Source: Prevotella sp. (GTDB lineage Bacteria > Bacteroidota > Bacteroidia > Bacteroidales > Bacteroidaceae). From it: a stretch of DNA of 64,000 bases. Position numbers and translations under genes: made by a program. The notes under the pieces were generated by a model that saw only the letters and a list, made by a program, of their open reading frames with translations, was not told the origin of the DNA and ran no database searches. The stretch lies in contig JAFZIZ010000015.1 in the NCBI GenBank assembly GCA_017554145.1, positions 186,001 to 250,000 of the forward strand, given 5' to 3'. How positions within the stretch are numbered: the stretch's first letter is position 1; each line of letters begins with the position of its first letter. Of this stretch, positions 42,848 through 57,400 are shown in pieces.

Positions 42848-42861
42848 TGCAAACGTTTGCA
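42848..42861 (+). promoter_or_regulatory. LacI-type operator upstream of malQ
   Basis: TGCAAACGTTTGCA, a perfect palindrome, 7 bases after the MFS stop and 55 bases before the -7 box at 42917. Confidence 0.85.
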
Positions 42862-42882
42862 TCCTCTAACTTGAAAAACATT

Positions 42883-42915
42883 CCCCATTTGGTTCCAACC
42901 GAATGGGGATTTTTT
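42883..42915 (+). terminator. Terminator of the regulator-MFS operon
   Basis: CCCCATTTGGTT (42883-42894) pairs with AACCGAATGGGG (42897-42908), one G-U pair, followed by ATTTTTT. It lies between the operator and the -7 box of malQ. Confidence 0.85.
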
Positions 42916-42916
42916 G

Positions 42917-42924
42917 TACTTTTG
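42917..42924 (+). promoter_or_regulatory. -7 box of the malQ-GH97-pullulanase-neopullulanase operon
   Basis: TACTTTTG, 21 bases before the ATG at 42946. The nearest TTTG (42888-42891) is 25 bases away, inside the terminator stem. Confidence 0.6.
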
Positions 42925-42945
42925 ACGGCAGAAAACTATAAATAG

Positions 42946-47674
<4,729 letters not shown>

Positions 47675-47675
<1 letters not shown>

Positions 47676-49615
47676 TGAAGAAACTAATATTTATAGGCAT
47701 GGTGGCTCTGACGATGGCATGTCAACCAAACAAAGAGGCGTTTCATTTCGATGAGATGACCTATTCGCCCAGCGAGACGGTCTTCAGGTTGTTTGCACCT
47801 GCTGATGCCGAGTGCTATGTCGTGACAGACAAGGACAGCGTCCGTATGACGCTGGATGCTGACAGTATATGGACAGCAACCATCAAAGGCGACCATCAGG
47901 GCGAGACTTATCAGTTTGTGGTCAACGGACAGGCTTCACCTGGCGTCTTCGCCAAGGCGGTGACGGTCAACGGTGAGAAAGGTGTCATCATCGATATGAA
48001 GAAGACGGATCCTGACGGATGGGCAGCCGACAAACATATTGTCCGTCCTTTTCAGGACAATATCATCTACGAGATGCACCATCGCGACTTCTCCATTGCC
48101 CGAGAGGACGCCAAGAATCCTGGTAAGTTCCTAGCTCTCACAGAGCCTTGGGCTATCGACCATCTGAAAGCGCTCGGCGTGAATGCCATCCATATCCTGC
48201 CGTCGTACGACTATGGCTCGGTAGACGAGACGCGTCTTGCTGACAACAAATACAACTGGGGCTATGACCCTGTGAACTATAACGTCCCAGAGGGTGGCTA
48301 TTCCACAGACCCCTATGACCCTACCTGTCGCATCCGTGAGTTCAAACAGATGGTTCAAGCACTCCACAAGGCTGGCATCTCCATCATCCTCGATGTGGTA
48401 TATAACCATACCTACGATATCGAGCACAGCAATTTCCAGAAGACCTATCCAGACTATTATTATAGAAAAACGATTAGCCCCCAACACCCATCACCCATCA
48501 CCCAACAGCAAGAGTACTCCAACGGCTCTGGCTGTGGCAATGAGACTGCTTCCGAGAAGCCGATGATGCGGGAGTTCATGCTGGAGAGCGTGAAGTACTG
48601 GATTGACGAATACCATATCGACGGTTTCCGTTTCGACCTGATGGGCTGCCATGATATCGAGACGATGAATGCTATCCGTCAGATGGTGGATGAGATCAAC
48701 CCCGACATCTTCATCTATGGTGAGGGATGGAGCGCAGGAGCATGTGCCTTGCCTAACGAACAACTCGGCATAAAGGCGAACATTCCACAGATGCCTCGTA
48801 TCGCTGCTTTCTCGGATGATATCCGTGATGCCCTGCGTGGTCCTTTCTCCGACGATACCAAAGGGGCTTTCTTGGCTGGCATCCCTGGCGAAGAAGAGAG
48901 TCTGAAGGCTGGCATAGCAGGTATGATACAACACCCACAGGTTGACTATACGAAAGTCAACTACTCCAAAGAACCTTACGCCGTAGAGCCTACCCAGATG
49001 ATCAGTTACGTCAGTTGCCACGATGATATGTGTCTCGTGGATCGCCTGAAATCCTCCGTTCCCGGCTTAGATAAATCATTCCACACTCCACATTCCACAC
49101 TCCTCACTCAGTTGATTCGTCTCGACCTCCTGGCACAGACGGCTGTCTTCACCTCACAAGGTGTGCCCTTCATGCTCAGTGGCGAGGAACTGCTACGTGA
49201 CAAGAAGGGTGTCCATAACTCTTTCGAGTCGCCTGACTCTATCAATCGTCTCGACTGGTCGAACAAGACGAAGTATCCGCAGGTATTCGACTATTACAGA
49301 AACCTGATCACCTTACGTAAGAACCATCCTGCTTTCCGTCTCGGAAAGTCAGAACTGGTCAGGAAACATCTGGAGTTCCTTCCTGTAGAAGACTGTCTGG
49401 TGGCTTTCCGCCTGAAAGACCATGCCGGCAATGACCTTTGGAAGGATATCATCGTTATCCTCAATGCCAACCCCACCCCGAAGACCGTCAAGATACCCAA
49501 CGGGAAATATACGGTGGTTTGTCGTGATGGTGTCATCAACGAGGCTGGGTTAGGCGAGATCAACGACAAAGAAGTAAAGGTAAATCCACAATCCGCATTA
49601 ATTATCCATAACTAA
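47675..49615 (+). CDS. Type I pullulanase (GH13), lipoprotein
   Basis: A 646-residue lipoprotein (VALTMACQPN, Cys at about 16) with a CBM48-like N-terminal domain (about 25-105) and a GH13 barrel. The type I pullulanase motif YNWGYDPVNYNVPEG (about 193-207) is present. Catalytic residues: Asp in GFRFDLMGC (about 320), Glu in YGEGWS (about 350) and the HD pair in SCHDDMC (about 449). It opens alpha-1,6 branches. Two degenerate repeats lie in frame (48475-48508 and 49076-49110), at loop positions. It overlaps the GH97 stop by one base. Confidence 0.9.
48475..48508 (+). repeat. Degenerate CACCCATC repeat inside the pullulanase gene
   Basis: CCCAACACCCATCACCCATC then ACCCAACAGC, four near-units, encode SPQHPSPITQQQ, just after YPDYYYRKT and before NGSGCGNE. 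Confidence 0.5.
49076..49110 (+). repeat. CTCCACATTCCACA repeat inside the pullulanase gene
   Basis: It encodes SFHTPHSTLLTQ after the CHDD motif region. It shares the exact 16-mer CACTCCACATTCCACA and the 10-mer ACACTCCTCA with the intergenic repeat at 17971-18005, in the other order. Confidence 0.6.
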
Positions 49616-49617
49616 CA

Positions 49618-51513
49618 ATGAAAAGAATAATAACTTTGTGCCTGTTTTTAGGCGTGACAATGATGATGAAAGCAGCAAAAGTGACGGTCGACCGCATCGA
49701 CCCGACCGACTGGTATGTGGGTATGAAGAACCCACAACTCCAACTGATGGTTTATGGTAAGGATATTGCCAGCGTACAGGAGGTGACTACCGACTATCCT
49801 GGTGCCGTCGTTGACAGCATCGTTCGTCTCGACTCCCCCAACTACCTGCTCGTCTATATGAACCTGAAGGGTGCCAAAGCAGGTACGATGAAACTGAAGT
49901 TTGATGGCGGAGGTAAGAAGTCTGAAGTTAACTACACGCTGAAGGAGCGTGAGATGGCTGGCTCGAAACGGATGGGGTTCACCAATGCTGATGTGCTCTA
50001 TATGCTGATGCCCGACCGTTTTGCACAGGGTGCCCATCATCAGAAACAGGTGAAGGGGATGAATACGTACAAGGAAGACCGCACGCAACCCTCTCTCCGT
50101 CATGGTGGCGACTTAGAGGGTATCCGTGAACACCTCGACTATTTCAAGGAACTGGGTGTCACGGCGCTTTGGTTTACACCTGTCTTGGAGAACAACTCTC
50201 CTGACAACGCCAATGGTTTTAGTACCTATCATGGCTATGCCACCACCGACTACTATCGTGTAGACCCCCGTTTCGGTACCAATGAGGACTATCGTCAGTT
50301 GGCGGATGCAGCCCACCAGAAAGGTCTGAAGATCGTGATGGATATGATTTTCAACCATTGTGGCTTTGAACACCCGTGGGTGGCTGATATGCCCAGCAAG
50401 GACTGGTTTAACACCCCTGAATGGCTGAAGGAGTCGAAGGGCACCTCTACGCCCACCAAGAGTTATCTGCAGACCAGTTATAAACTCACACCCGTCAAAG
50501 ACCCCTATGCCTCGAAGATTGACCTGAAAGAGACGGTCGACGGATGGTTTGTACCTACGATGCCCGACCTCAACCAGTGTAACCCTCATGTGATGACCTA
50601 CCTCATCCAGAACTCCATCTGGTGGATTGAGACGGTAGGCATCGACGGCATCCGTATGGACACCTATCCCTATGCCGACGCCAAGGGTATGGCACGCTGG
50701 ATGAAGACACTCGACGAGGAATATCCTAACTTCAACACGGTAGGGGAGACATGGGTTACGGAACCTGCCTATACTGCTGCCTGGCAGAAAGACAGCAAAC
50801 TGTCTGCAGACAACAGTTACCTGAAGACCGTCATGGACTTCTCTTTCTTCGACAAGCTCAATCAGGCAAAGCACGAAGAGACGGACGCGTGGTGGAACGG
50901 ACTGAACCGTATCTATAACTCCTTCGTCTATGATTACCTTTATCCTAACCCCTCGTCCGTGATGGCATTCATCGACAACCATGACACCGACCGCTATCTG
51001 GGCAACGGACAAGATAGTCTTTCGCTGAAACAGGCACTCGCGCTGCTGCTCACCGTCAACCGCATCCCACAATTGTATTACGGTACAGAAATTCTGATGA
51101 ACGGTACGAAAGAAGTGACTGACGGCAACGTACGTAAAGACTTCCCAGGAGGATTCCCAGGCGACGGACATAATGCCTTCACCAAGGAGGGACGCACGAA
51201 GGCAGAGCAACAGATGTTCCAATGGACGAGTCGTTTGCTGCACTGGCGACTGGGTAATGAGGTCATCACGAAGGGCAAACAGATACAGTTCATTCCTTAC
51301 GAAGGCATCTATGTCATTGCCCGCCAGTATCAAGGACGTACCGCCCTCACCATCCTCAACGGCACCAGCAAACCTGTCGTCATGCAAGTAAAACGCTATG
51401 CCGAAGTGATTGGCGACACCCAACGGGCGAAGGATATCCTCACTGGTCGTTACTACGACCTCTCGAAGGATTTCGAGTTACGTCCTCGTCAATCCTTGAT
51501 ATTTGAGTATTAA
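49618..51513 (+). CDS. susA: Neopullulanase/cyclomaltodextrinase-type GH13 (SusA-like)
   Basis: A 631-residue exported protein (signal peptide to about 20, MMMKAA), likely periplasmic. An N-terminal beta-domain of the neopullulanase type (about 21-125) precedes the GH13 barrel. Catalytic residues: Asp in GIRMDTYPYAD (about 347), Glu in VGETWV (about 377), HD in FIDNHDTDR (about 455); MPDRFA and GGDLEGI are further marks. It cuts alpha-1,4 links in malto-oligosaccharides and pullulan. It is 3 bases after the pullulanase gene and ends the operon at a strong terminator. Confidence 0.9.
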   Translation: MKRIITLCLFLGVTMMMKAAKVTVDRIDPTDWYVGMKNPQLQLMVYGKDIASVQEVTTDYPGAVVDSIVRLDSPNYLLVYMNLKGAKAGTMKLKFDGGGKKSEVNYTLKEREMAGSKRMGFTNADVLYMLMPDRFAQGAHHQKQVKGMNTYKEDRTQPSLRHGGDLEGIREHLDYFKELGVTALWFTPVLENNSPDNANGFSTYHGYATTDYYRVDPRFGTNEDYRQLADAAHQKGLKIVMDMIFNHCGFEHPWVADMPSKDWFNTPEWLKESKGTSTPTKSYLQTSYKLTPVKDPYASKIDLKETVDGWFVPTMPDLNQCNPHVMTYLIQNSIWWIETVGIDGIRMDTYPYADAKGMARWMKTLDEEYPNFNTVGETWVTEPAYTAAWQKDSKLSADNSYLKTVMDFSFFDKLNQAKHEETDAWWNGLNRIYNSFVYDYLYPNPSSVMAFIDNHDTDRYLGNGQDSLSLKQALALLLTVNRIPQLYYGTEILMNGTKEVTDGNVRKDFPGGFPGDGHNAFTKEGRTKAEQQMFQWTSRLLHWRLGNEVITKGKQIQFIPYEGIYVIARQYQGRTALTILNGTSKPVVMQVKRYAEVIGDTQRAKDILTGRYYDLSKDFELRPRQSLIFEY

Positions 51514-51537
51514 TACACAAAACATATATTTCTAATC

Positions 51538-51566
51538 AAAAAGGAGCTACGTGGCTCCTTTTTCTA
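51538..51566 (+). terminator. Terminator of the malQ operon
   Basis: AAAAAGGAGC (51538-51547), a 6-base loop, GCTCCTTTTT (51554-51563). Confidence 0.9.
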
Positions 51567-51600
51567 TTTCTTGATTTTTCTTTTCTATTCATATAATTTT

Positions 51601-51673
51601 ATGTTCTCCGCCCGTGTACTTATGTTCTCCGCCCGTGTACTTATGTTCTCCGCCCGTGTACTTATGTTCTCCG
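51601..51673. repeat. 21-bp tandem repeat, three full copies and a partial
   Basis: Copies begin with ATGTTCTCCGCCCGTG at 51601, 51622 and 51643 and are identical; a fourth, partial copy (ATGTTCTCCG) starts at 51664. The last part forms an inverted pair TTATGTTC (51662-51669) / GAACATAA (51679-51686). No ORF or known element covers it. Confidence 0.9.
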
Positions 51674-51686
51674 ATTGCGAACATAA

Positions 51687-51797
51687 CTTTTCCCTCTACA
51701 AAAATACTTTCTTCTTTCTACTTTACCCCAAATAATATGGTAAAACAAAGAAAGTCCTAATAAATAGGCGAACCTACTCGAATTCTATCAAAACAGA
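51687..51797. other. Spacer between the tandem repeat and the HU terminator
   Basis: AT-rich with no ORF, tRNA or clear promoter; nothing further is seen in it. Confidence 0.3.
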
Positions 51798-51830
51798 AAG
51801 AGGCTTCCCGTTAGGAAAGCCTCTTCATTT
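51798..51830. terminator. Bidirectional terminator after the HU gene
   Basis: AAGAGGCTTCCC, TTAG, GGAAAGCCTCTT (51798-51825, imperfect in the centre) with T-rich runs on both sides. Confidence 0.7.
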
Positions 51831-51845
51831 TTCTTGACAAATTAA

Positions 51846-52121
51846 TTACTTGTTAACGATCTTAGCGAGTTCTGCACCAGCCTTGAACTTAGCAACCTTC
51901 TTAGCAGCAATCTTAATCTTCTGCTTTGTTGCGGGGTTGATACCCTGACGAGCTGGCTTCTTGGTTACGCCGAATGTACCGAAACCAATCAACTGAACTT
52001 TGTCACCCTTCTTCAGAGCAGCCTTGATAGCGTCGATAGTTGCGTCAAGAGCCTTCTTAGAATCTGCCTTTGTTAAACCTGCCTTCTCAGCAATCTTTGA
52101 AATTAATTCTGTCTTGTTCAT
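51846..52121 (-). CDS. HU-family DNA-binding protein
   Basis: A 91-residue nucleoid protein of normal length. N-terminal helices (MNKTELISKIAEKAGLTKAD), the conserved GFGTFGV (about 47-53) and the DNA-binding arm with KKPARQGINPATKQKIKI (about 55-72) are all present. HU dimers bend DNA. A good promoter on the minus strand (TTTG 52213-52210, 19 bases, TATATTTG 52190-52183) drives it. Confidence 0.95.
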   Translation of the reverse strand: MNKTELISKIAEKAGLTKADSKKALDATIDAIKAALKKGDKVQLIGFGTFGVTKKPARQGINPATKQKIKIAAKKVAKFKAGAELAKIVNK

Positions 52122-52182
52122 AATTGTTGTTTTTAAAGATGAAATATAAATAGTTTAAGTTGGTTGTATCCAAATTCACTCG

Positions 52183-52213
52183 CAAATATAGGGGAAAGTA
52201 TTTAGATAACAAA
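52183..52213 (-). promoter_or_regulatory. Promoter of the HU gene
   Basis: On the minus strand: TTTG (52213-52210), 19 bases, TATATTTG (52190-52183). Confidence 0.75.
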
Positions 52214-52295
52214 CAAAAAACCAAAAAAAAATGCTTTTTTATTGAAAAAAAGTGCATCAATGCCCTTTTTTGTGCCCAAAAACAGATAATTTTCG

Positions 52296-52303
52296 TAATT
52301 TTG
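52296..52303 (+). promoter_or_regulatory. -7 box of the rhomboid gene
   Basis: TAATTTTG, 53 bases before the start at 52357; a TTTG at 52269-52272 is 23 bases away, a little far. Confidence 0.5.
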
Positions 52304-52356
52304 TGCGCAAATTAATGAATAAAGGACAGTTATACACTTAACATCAAAATAGTAAG

Positions 52357-53262
52357 ATGAATAGTATTCCAACAATGACTAAGAATCTGCTCATCGTCAA
52401 TTTTCTGGCGTTTGTGGCAACATGGGTTTTTGAGATGAGGGGCATCAATCTGACTTCTCTTCTTGGACTCCATTTTTTCTTAGCAAAGGATTTTCATATC
52501 TACCAATTTATTTCTTACATGTTCCTGCATGGAAGTTTTTCCCATATATTCTTCAATATGTTCGCCCTCTGGATGTTTGGCACTGTGATTGAAAGAGTAT
52601 GGGGACCCAAGAAATTCCTTTTTTATTACATTTCTTGTGGTATCGGAGCCGGCTTGATTCAAGAAGTTGCCCAATACGGAACTTACGTGGCAGAGGGTTT
52701 GGAAACCTATGAATATGTCAGAATAGGAACTACCCAGATGGCAACAGCAGACTATTTGAACCTTTGGACAACGATTGGAGCCTCTGGTGCTGTCTATGCT
52801 ATCCTGTTGGCGTTTGGTATGATTTTCCCCAACGAACGACTGTTTATCATTCCCTTCCCCTTCCCCATCAAGGCAAAGTGGTTGGTTATTGGCTATATTG
52901 CCCTCGAAGCATTCTCACTCTTTAGTCCTACTCCCGACGGTGTGGCTCACATGGCGCACTTAGGTGGTATGCTCTTCGGTTTCATCATGATTCGCTATTG
53001 GAAAAAGCATCCTGGTTCAAGTGCCCGTTTCGGACGAAGTAAAGGGCAGGAGTTCTTCGACAATATGAAACGACGCTTTGATGAACGAAAACAGACTTCC
53101 TATCGGCAGCAACCAGAGCAGCATCAGGAAACGCCTCCTAAACCCAAACGAGAAAATCAGGAGGAGATAGATGCCATTCTGGACAAGATCCGCAAAAGTG
53201 GTTATGACAGTCTCACGAAGGAAGAGAAGAAGAAGTTGTTTGACCAAAGCAAAGGGAATTGA
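52357..53262 (+). CDS. Rhomboid-family intramembrane serine protease
   Basis: A 301-residue inner-membrane protein with about six hydrophobic segments. The catalytic Ser is in TIGASGAVYAI (GASG, about residue 147), the catalytic His in MAHLGGMLFG (about 199), and HGSFSHIFFNMFALWMFG (about 55-72) is the conserved loop region. Rhomboids cut membrane proteins inside the bilayer. The last 90 residues are a charged cytoplasmic tail (KQTSYRQQPEQHQETPPKPK). It overlaps the next gene. The ATG at 52375 is an alternative start. Confidence 0.9.
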   Translation: MNSIPTMTKNLLIVNFLAFVATWVFEMRGINLTSLLGLHFFLAKDFHIYQFISYMFLHGSFSHIFFNMFALWMFGTVIERVWGPKKFLFYYISCGIGAGLIQEVAQYGTYVAEGLETYEYVRIGTTQMATADYLNLWTTIGASGAVYAILLAFGMIFPNERLFIIPFPFPIKAKWLVIGYIALEAFSLFSPTPDGVAHMAHLGGMLFGFIMIRYWKKHPGSSARFGRSKGQEFFDNMKRRFDERKQTSYRQQPEQHQETPPKPKRENQEEIDAILDKIRKSGYDSLTKEEKKKLFDQSKGN

Positions 53263-54353
53263 TTAAGCAACTCAAAAAGATTACTGTCCAGATGGTGGCA
53301 GGTGCTAATATCGCCACCATTATCCTGATGGTACTGGTCGGCTATTCCGATAGGTTGAATCCTGCCGACCATCCCGTACTGGCATGCGTGGGGATGACCT
53401 TTCCTTTCTTCTTGCTCATCAATATGCTCTTTCTTTTCTTCTGGCTGATCTTCAAAATCAGGATGGCCTGGATACCTGTTTTGGGATATCTCCTCGCGTA
53501 TGTACCTATTAATATATACATGCCTATCCATTTGCGGACTTCAAACCTGCCAGAAGGAACCATTAAACTCATCAGTTATAACGTTTGTGAATATGGTGGG
53601 AATTTCAAATACGAACAGGGCTTTGAGAAAGTGCGTGACTATTTGTTTGAAGAGGATCCCGACATCGTCTGTCTGCAAGAGGATGTAGATACATGGCGTC
53701 GCTATTGCTTTATTCATTACCAGAAGAAATTCGCCTATAATGATACTGTCCATTTCGATAGCAAGATTAACCCCAATGCTGTGGGTATTCATACCCGTTT
53801 CCCCATCATCCGTAGAGAACGTATTCATTATCGTTCTAACACTAACGGCAGTGTCGCCTGGTATCTGCAAGTAGGCAATGATACCCTATTGGTCATCAAT
53901 AACCATTTCGAGGGAACCCATCTCTCCATCGAATCCCGTCAGACATACAAGGAGATTCTCAAGGGAGACCTGAAAGGAGATACGATACGCACGGAATCAA
54001 AAAAAATGCTTGTCACATTGGCGGAATCGGCTGCCAAACGAGCCCCAGAGGTTCAAGCCGTTCGCCGCTATGTGGAAGAGCATCGGCAATATCCTATCAT
54101 CCTTTGTGGTGATTTCAACGATAGCCCTATTTCCTATTCTCGTCATGAAATTGCAGAAGTGCTGAACGACTGTTTCAAAAACACGGGAAGAGGACTCGGT
54201 TTGTCATATAATCAGAAAGGATTTCAGTTCCGTATTGACCATATTTTCTGCTCTGATGATATCCAACCATATAACTGTCAAATAGACAATAAAATGGATG
54301 CTAGCGACCATTATCCGATGATTTGTTGGTTTAAAATAGACAGAAAACCATGA
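53259..54353 (+). CDS. Endonuclease/exonuclease/phosphatase-fold protein with membrane anchor
   Basis: The start is either a TTG at 53259, overlapping the rhomboid stop, or the ATG at 53292; the TTG keeps the basic N-terminus KQLKKITVQ. Two or three membrane segments (about 12-90) precede an EEP domain (about 100-360) with the fold's motifs: NVCEYGG, VCLQEDVD, VINNHFEGTHLS, CGDFNDSP (about 287) and ASDHYPMI (about 350). Members cut phosphodiester or phosphomonoester bonds in nucleic acids or lipids; the membrane anchor makes a lipid or periplasmic substrate more likely. Probably co-transcribed with the rhomboid gene. Confidence 0.8.
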   Translation: MIKQLKKITVQMVAGANIATIILMVLVGYSDRLNPADHPVLACVGMTFPFFLLINMLFLFFWLIFKIRMAWIPVLGYLLAYVPINIYMPIHLRTSNLPEGTIKLISYNVCEYGGNFKYEQGFEKVRDYLFEEDPDIVCLQEDVDTWRRYCFIHYQKKFAYNDTVHFDSKINPNAVGIHTRFPIIRRERIHYRSNTNGSVAWYLQVGNDTLLVINNHFEGTHLSIESRQTYKEILKGDLKGDTIRTESKKMLVTLAESAAKRAPEVQAVRRYVEEHRQYPIILCGDFNDSPISYSRHEIAEVLNDCFKNTGRGLGLSYNQKGFQFRIDHIFCSDDIQPYNCQIDNKMDASDHYPMICWFKIDRKP

Positions 54354-54402
54354 AAATAGTACGAAAATTGGCTATAAATTTCGGTAAGTGGAGAAAAATA
54401 CG

Positions 54403-54410
54403 TATATTTG
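54403..54410 (+). promoter_or_regulatory. -7 box of secDF
   Basis: TATATTTG, 46 bases before the ATG at 54457; no strong -33. Confidence 0.55.
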
Positions 54411-54456
54411 CAGGCTAAAAAGTGAAATCATAAATTAAAATAACATAACAAACAAA

Positions 54457-57400
54457 ATGCAAAACAAAGGAATTGTAAAGTTTATTGCAGTTGTTCTGAT
54501 ACTCGTATGCTGCTTCTACCTTTCCTTCTCGTTCGTGACTCGCTACCATGAGAATAAGGCAGCAGCCATGACAGAAGAGGCTGGTCAGGAGTACCTCGAC
54601 AGTATCATGAACGAGAAAGTGTACTGCGGAATCTACTCCTTCAAGCAGTGTCGTGAGATGGAGATCGGTCTTGGTCTTGACTTGAAGGGTGGTATGAATG
54701 TGATTCTTGAGGTATCCGTACCCGATGTTGTCGACGTGCTTGCCGACCACAAGAACGATGCTGCCTACAAGAAATCCATGGAAGAGGCTAAGAAAGAAGA
54801 GGAGACTAGTCAGAGCGACTTCATCTCCCTGTTTATCAAGTATTGGAAGCAGAACTCCAACGGTCGTCCTTTGGCTGCTGTCTTCGCTACCCAGCAGATG
54901 AAGGGTAAGGTCAGCACGAACAGTACCGACGCTGAAGTAGAGCGTGCTCTGCGCGACGAGGTACAGTCGGCCGTTGACAACTCTTTCAACGTTGTTCGTA
55001 ACCGTATCGATAAGTTCGGTGTCGTACAGCCTAACATTCAGAAATTGGAAGGTCAGAGCGGACGTATCATGGTAGAGATGCCTGGTATCAAGGAGCCTGA
55101 GCGTGTTCGTAAACTGTTACAGGGAAGTGCCAATCTGGAGTTCTGGGAGACCTATAACTCTCAGGAGATTGCTCCGTTGCTGTCACAACTCAATCAGAAA
55201 TATGCTGCAACAGGCGGTGAGGCAGAGGAAGTGAAGAACGACTCTGTTGCTCCTGCCGATACTACTACCGCTGCTGCTAACGACCTTGCTGCTAAACTGG
55301 CCAAGAAGAACGACAAGGTGACTGATGCCAAGGCTAAGGCTGAGGCACTGAAGCAGAACCCGCTGTTTGCTGTCTTCCAGCCACAGAGCCAGGGTCTTGC
55401 TATCGTTGGTTATGCCAATGCTCGTGATACTGCTGATGTTAACAAGGTGATTTATTCGGATATTGCCCGTCAGATTCTTCCTGCTGAGTGCAAACTCCGT
55501 TGGGGTGCCAAGGCAGAAGACTTTGGTGGCGAGAACACCAAGGGTGACATCTTCGCTCTTTATGCTTTGAAGATTACTGAGCCTAATGGACGTGCTCCGT
55601 TGGAGGGTGACGTGATTACTAATGCCAAGGATGAGTTCGACCAGATGGGTCATCCTTCTGTATCGATGCAGATGAACTCTGACGGTGCTCGTCGCTGGTC
55701 ACAGATCACCAAGCAGAACATTGGTCGTGGCGTGGCTATCGTACTGGATGATGCTGTATATAGCGCACCACGTATCCTGACCCAGATTGACGGTGGTAAC
55801 TCTTCTATCACTGGTAACTTCACCATTGAGGACACCAAGGACCTTGCCAACACACTGAATTCTGGTAAGATGCCGGCTCCAACGCGTATCGTACAGGAAG
55901 AGGTTGTTGGTCCGTCACTCGGTGCTCAGTCCATCAAGCAGGGTGTCATCTCCTTTGTAGTGGCTTTCGTACTGCTGATGATCTACATGGTGATGCTGTA
56001 CGGATTTATTCCGGGTATGCTTGCCAATATGGCGCTGCTATTCAACCTGTTCTTCACTCTTGGTATTCTGACGTCCTTCCAGGCAGCATTGACGATGCCA
56101 GGTATTGCCGGTATCGTGCTGACCTTAGGTACTGCGGTGGATGCCAACGTGCTTATCTACGAGCGTACGAAAGAGGAACTCCGCAAGGGTCATAGCGTGA
56201 AGGAATCACTGAACCTCGGTTATTCGAATGCCTTCTCGGCAATCTTCGACTCTAACTTCACGTCGTTGATTACCGGTATCATTCTGTATGTCTTCGGAAC
56301 AGGTCCTATCCGTGGTTTCGCAACGACCTTGATGATCGGTATCTGTGTATCGTTCTTCACCGCTGTCTTCATGACTCGTCTGATCTACGATGCCAAGATG
56401 AAGAAGGACAAGTGGCAGAACCTCACCTTCTCTACTGCTTATTCTCGAAACATGATGAAGGATACGAAGTTCAACTTCATGGGTATGTACAAGAAATCAT
56501 TCACCATCTGGGGTATTGCTGCTATCCTGTTCATCATCAGTTTCGCTGTTCGTGGTTTGAGCCAGAGTATCGACTTCACAGGTGGTCGCAACTATGTAGT
56601 GACCATCGACAAGGTGACACCCGTTGAGGATGTTCGCAAAGCACTGGCAGGAGCGTTTGTAAACACCATTGGTGAGAATGCCGGTAAGGAAGCCAATACG
56701 AGTGTGATTGCCCTCGGTACTGACGGTAAGACGGTTCGTATCTCTACCAACTGGGATATCGAGTCAAACAACCCACAGGTTGACGATAAGGCTGAGACCA
56801 TCCTTTATAACGCACTGAAGAAAGCAGGTCTGGTGAACCAGGCTAACGTTGACGCCTTCAAGAACCCCGATGTTCGTGAGGGAGGTTCTATCATCAGCAG
56901 TGCTAAGGTAGGTCCTTCTGTGGCTAAGGATATCACCTACGGTGCTATCATCAGTGTGATTATCGCCCTGATTGCTATCTTCATCTACATCCTCGTCCGC
57001 TTCCGCAACTTCGCTTACTCTGTAGGCGCTATCATTGCGTTGGCACTGGATGCCTTGATCGTAATCGGTTTCTATAGTGTATTGTGGGGCTGGGTTCCGA
57101 TGTCATTGGAGATTGACCAGACATTTATCGGTGCTATCCTGACGGTTATCGGTTACTCTATCAACGATAAGGTGGTAGTATTCGACCGTGTACGTGAGAA
57201 CTTCAACCTGTATGCAAAGCGCGACCGTCAGAGCCTGTTCAATGGTTCACTGAACCAGACGTTGGCTCGTACCATCAACACCTCTGTGACCACGTTGATC
57301 GTATTGCTGTGTATCTTCATCCTCGGTGGTGACAGCATCCGCAGCTTCTCGTTCGCCATGATCCTCGGTGTTATCTTCGGTACCCTGTCGTCTATCTTCA

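Noticed and set aside
50113-51423. A 436-codon minus-strand open frame
   Set aside because: It is fully antisense to the neopullulanase catalytic domain and shows no family features.
51601-51673. CRISPR array
   Set aside because: The copies are head-to-tail with no spacers, and no cas genes are present.
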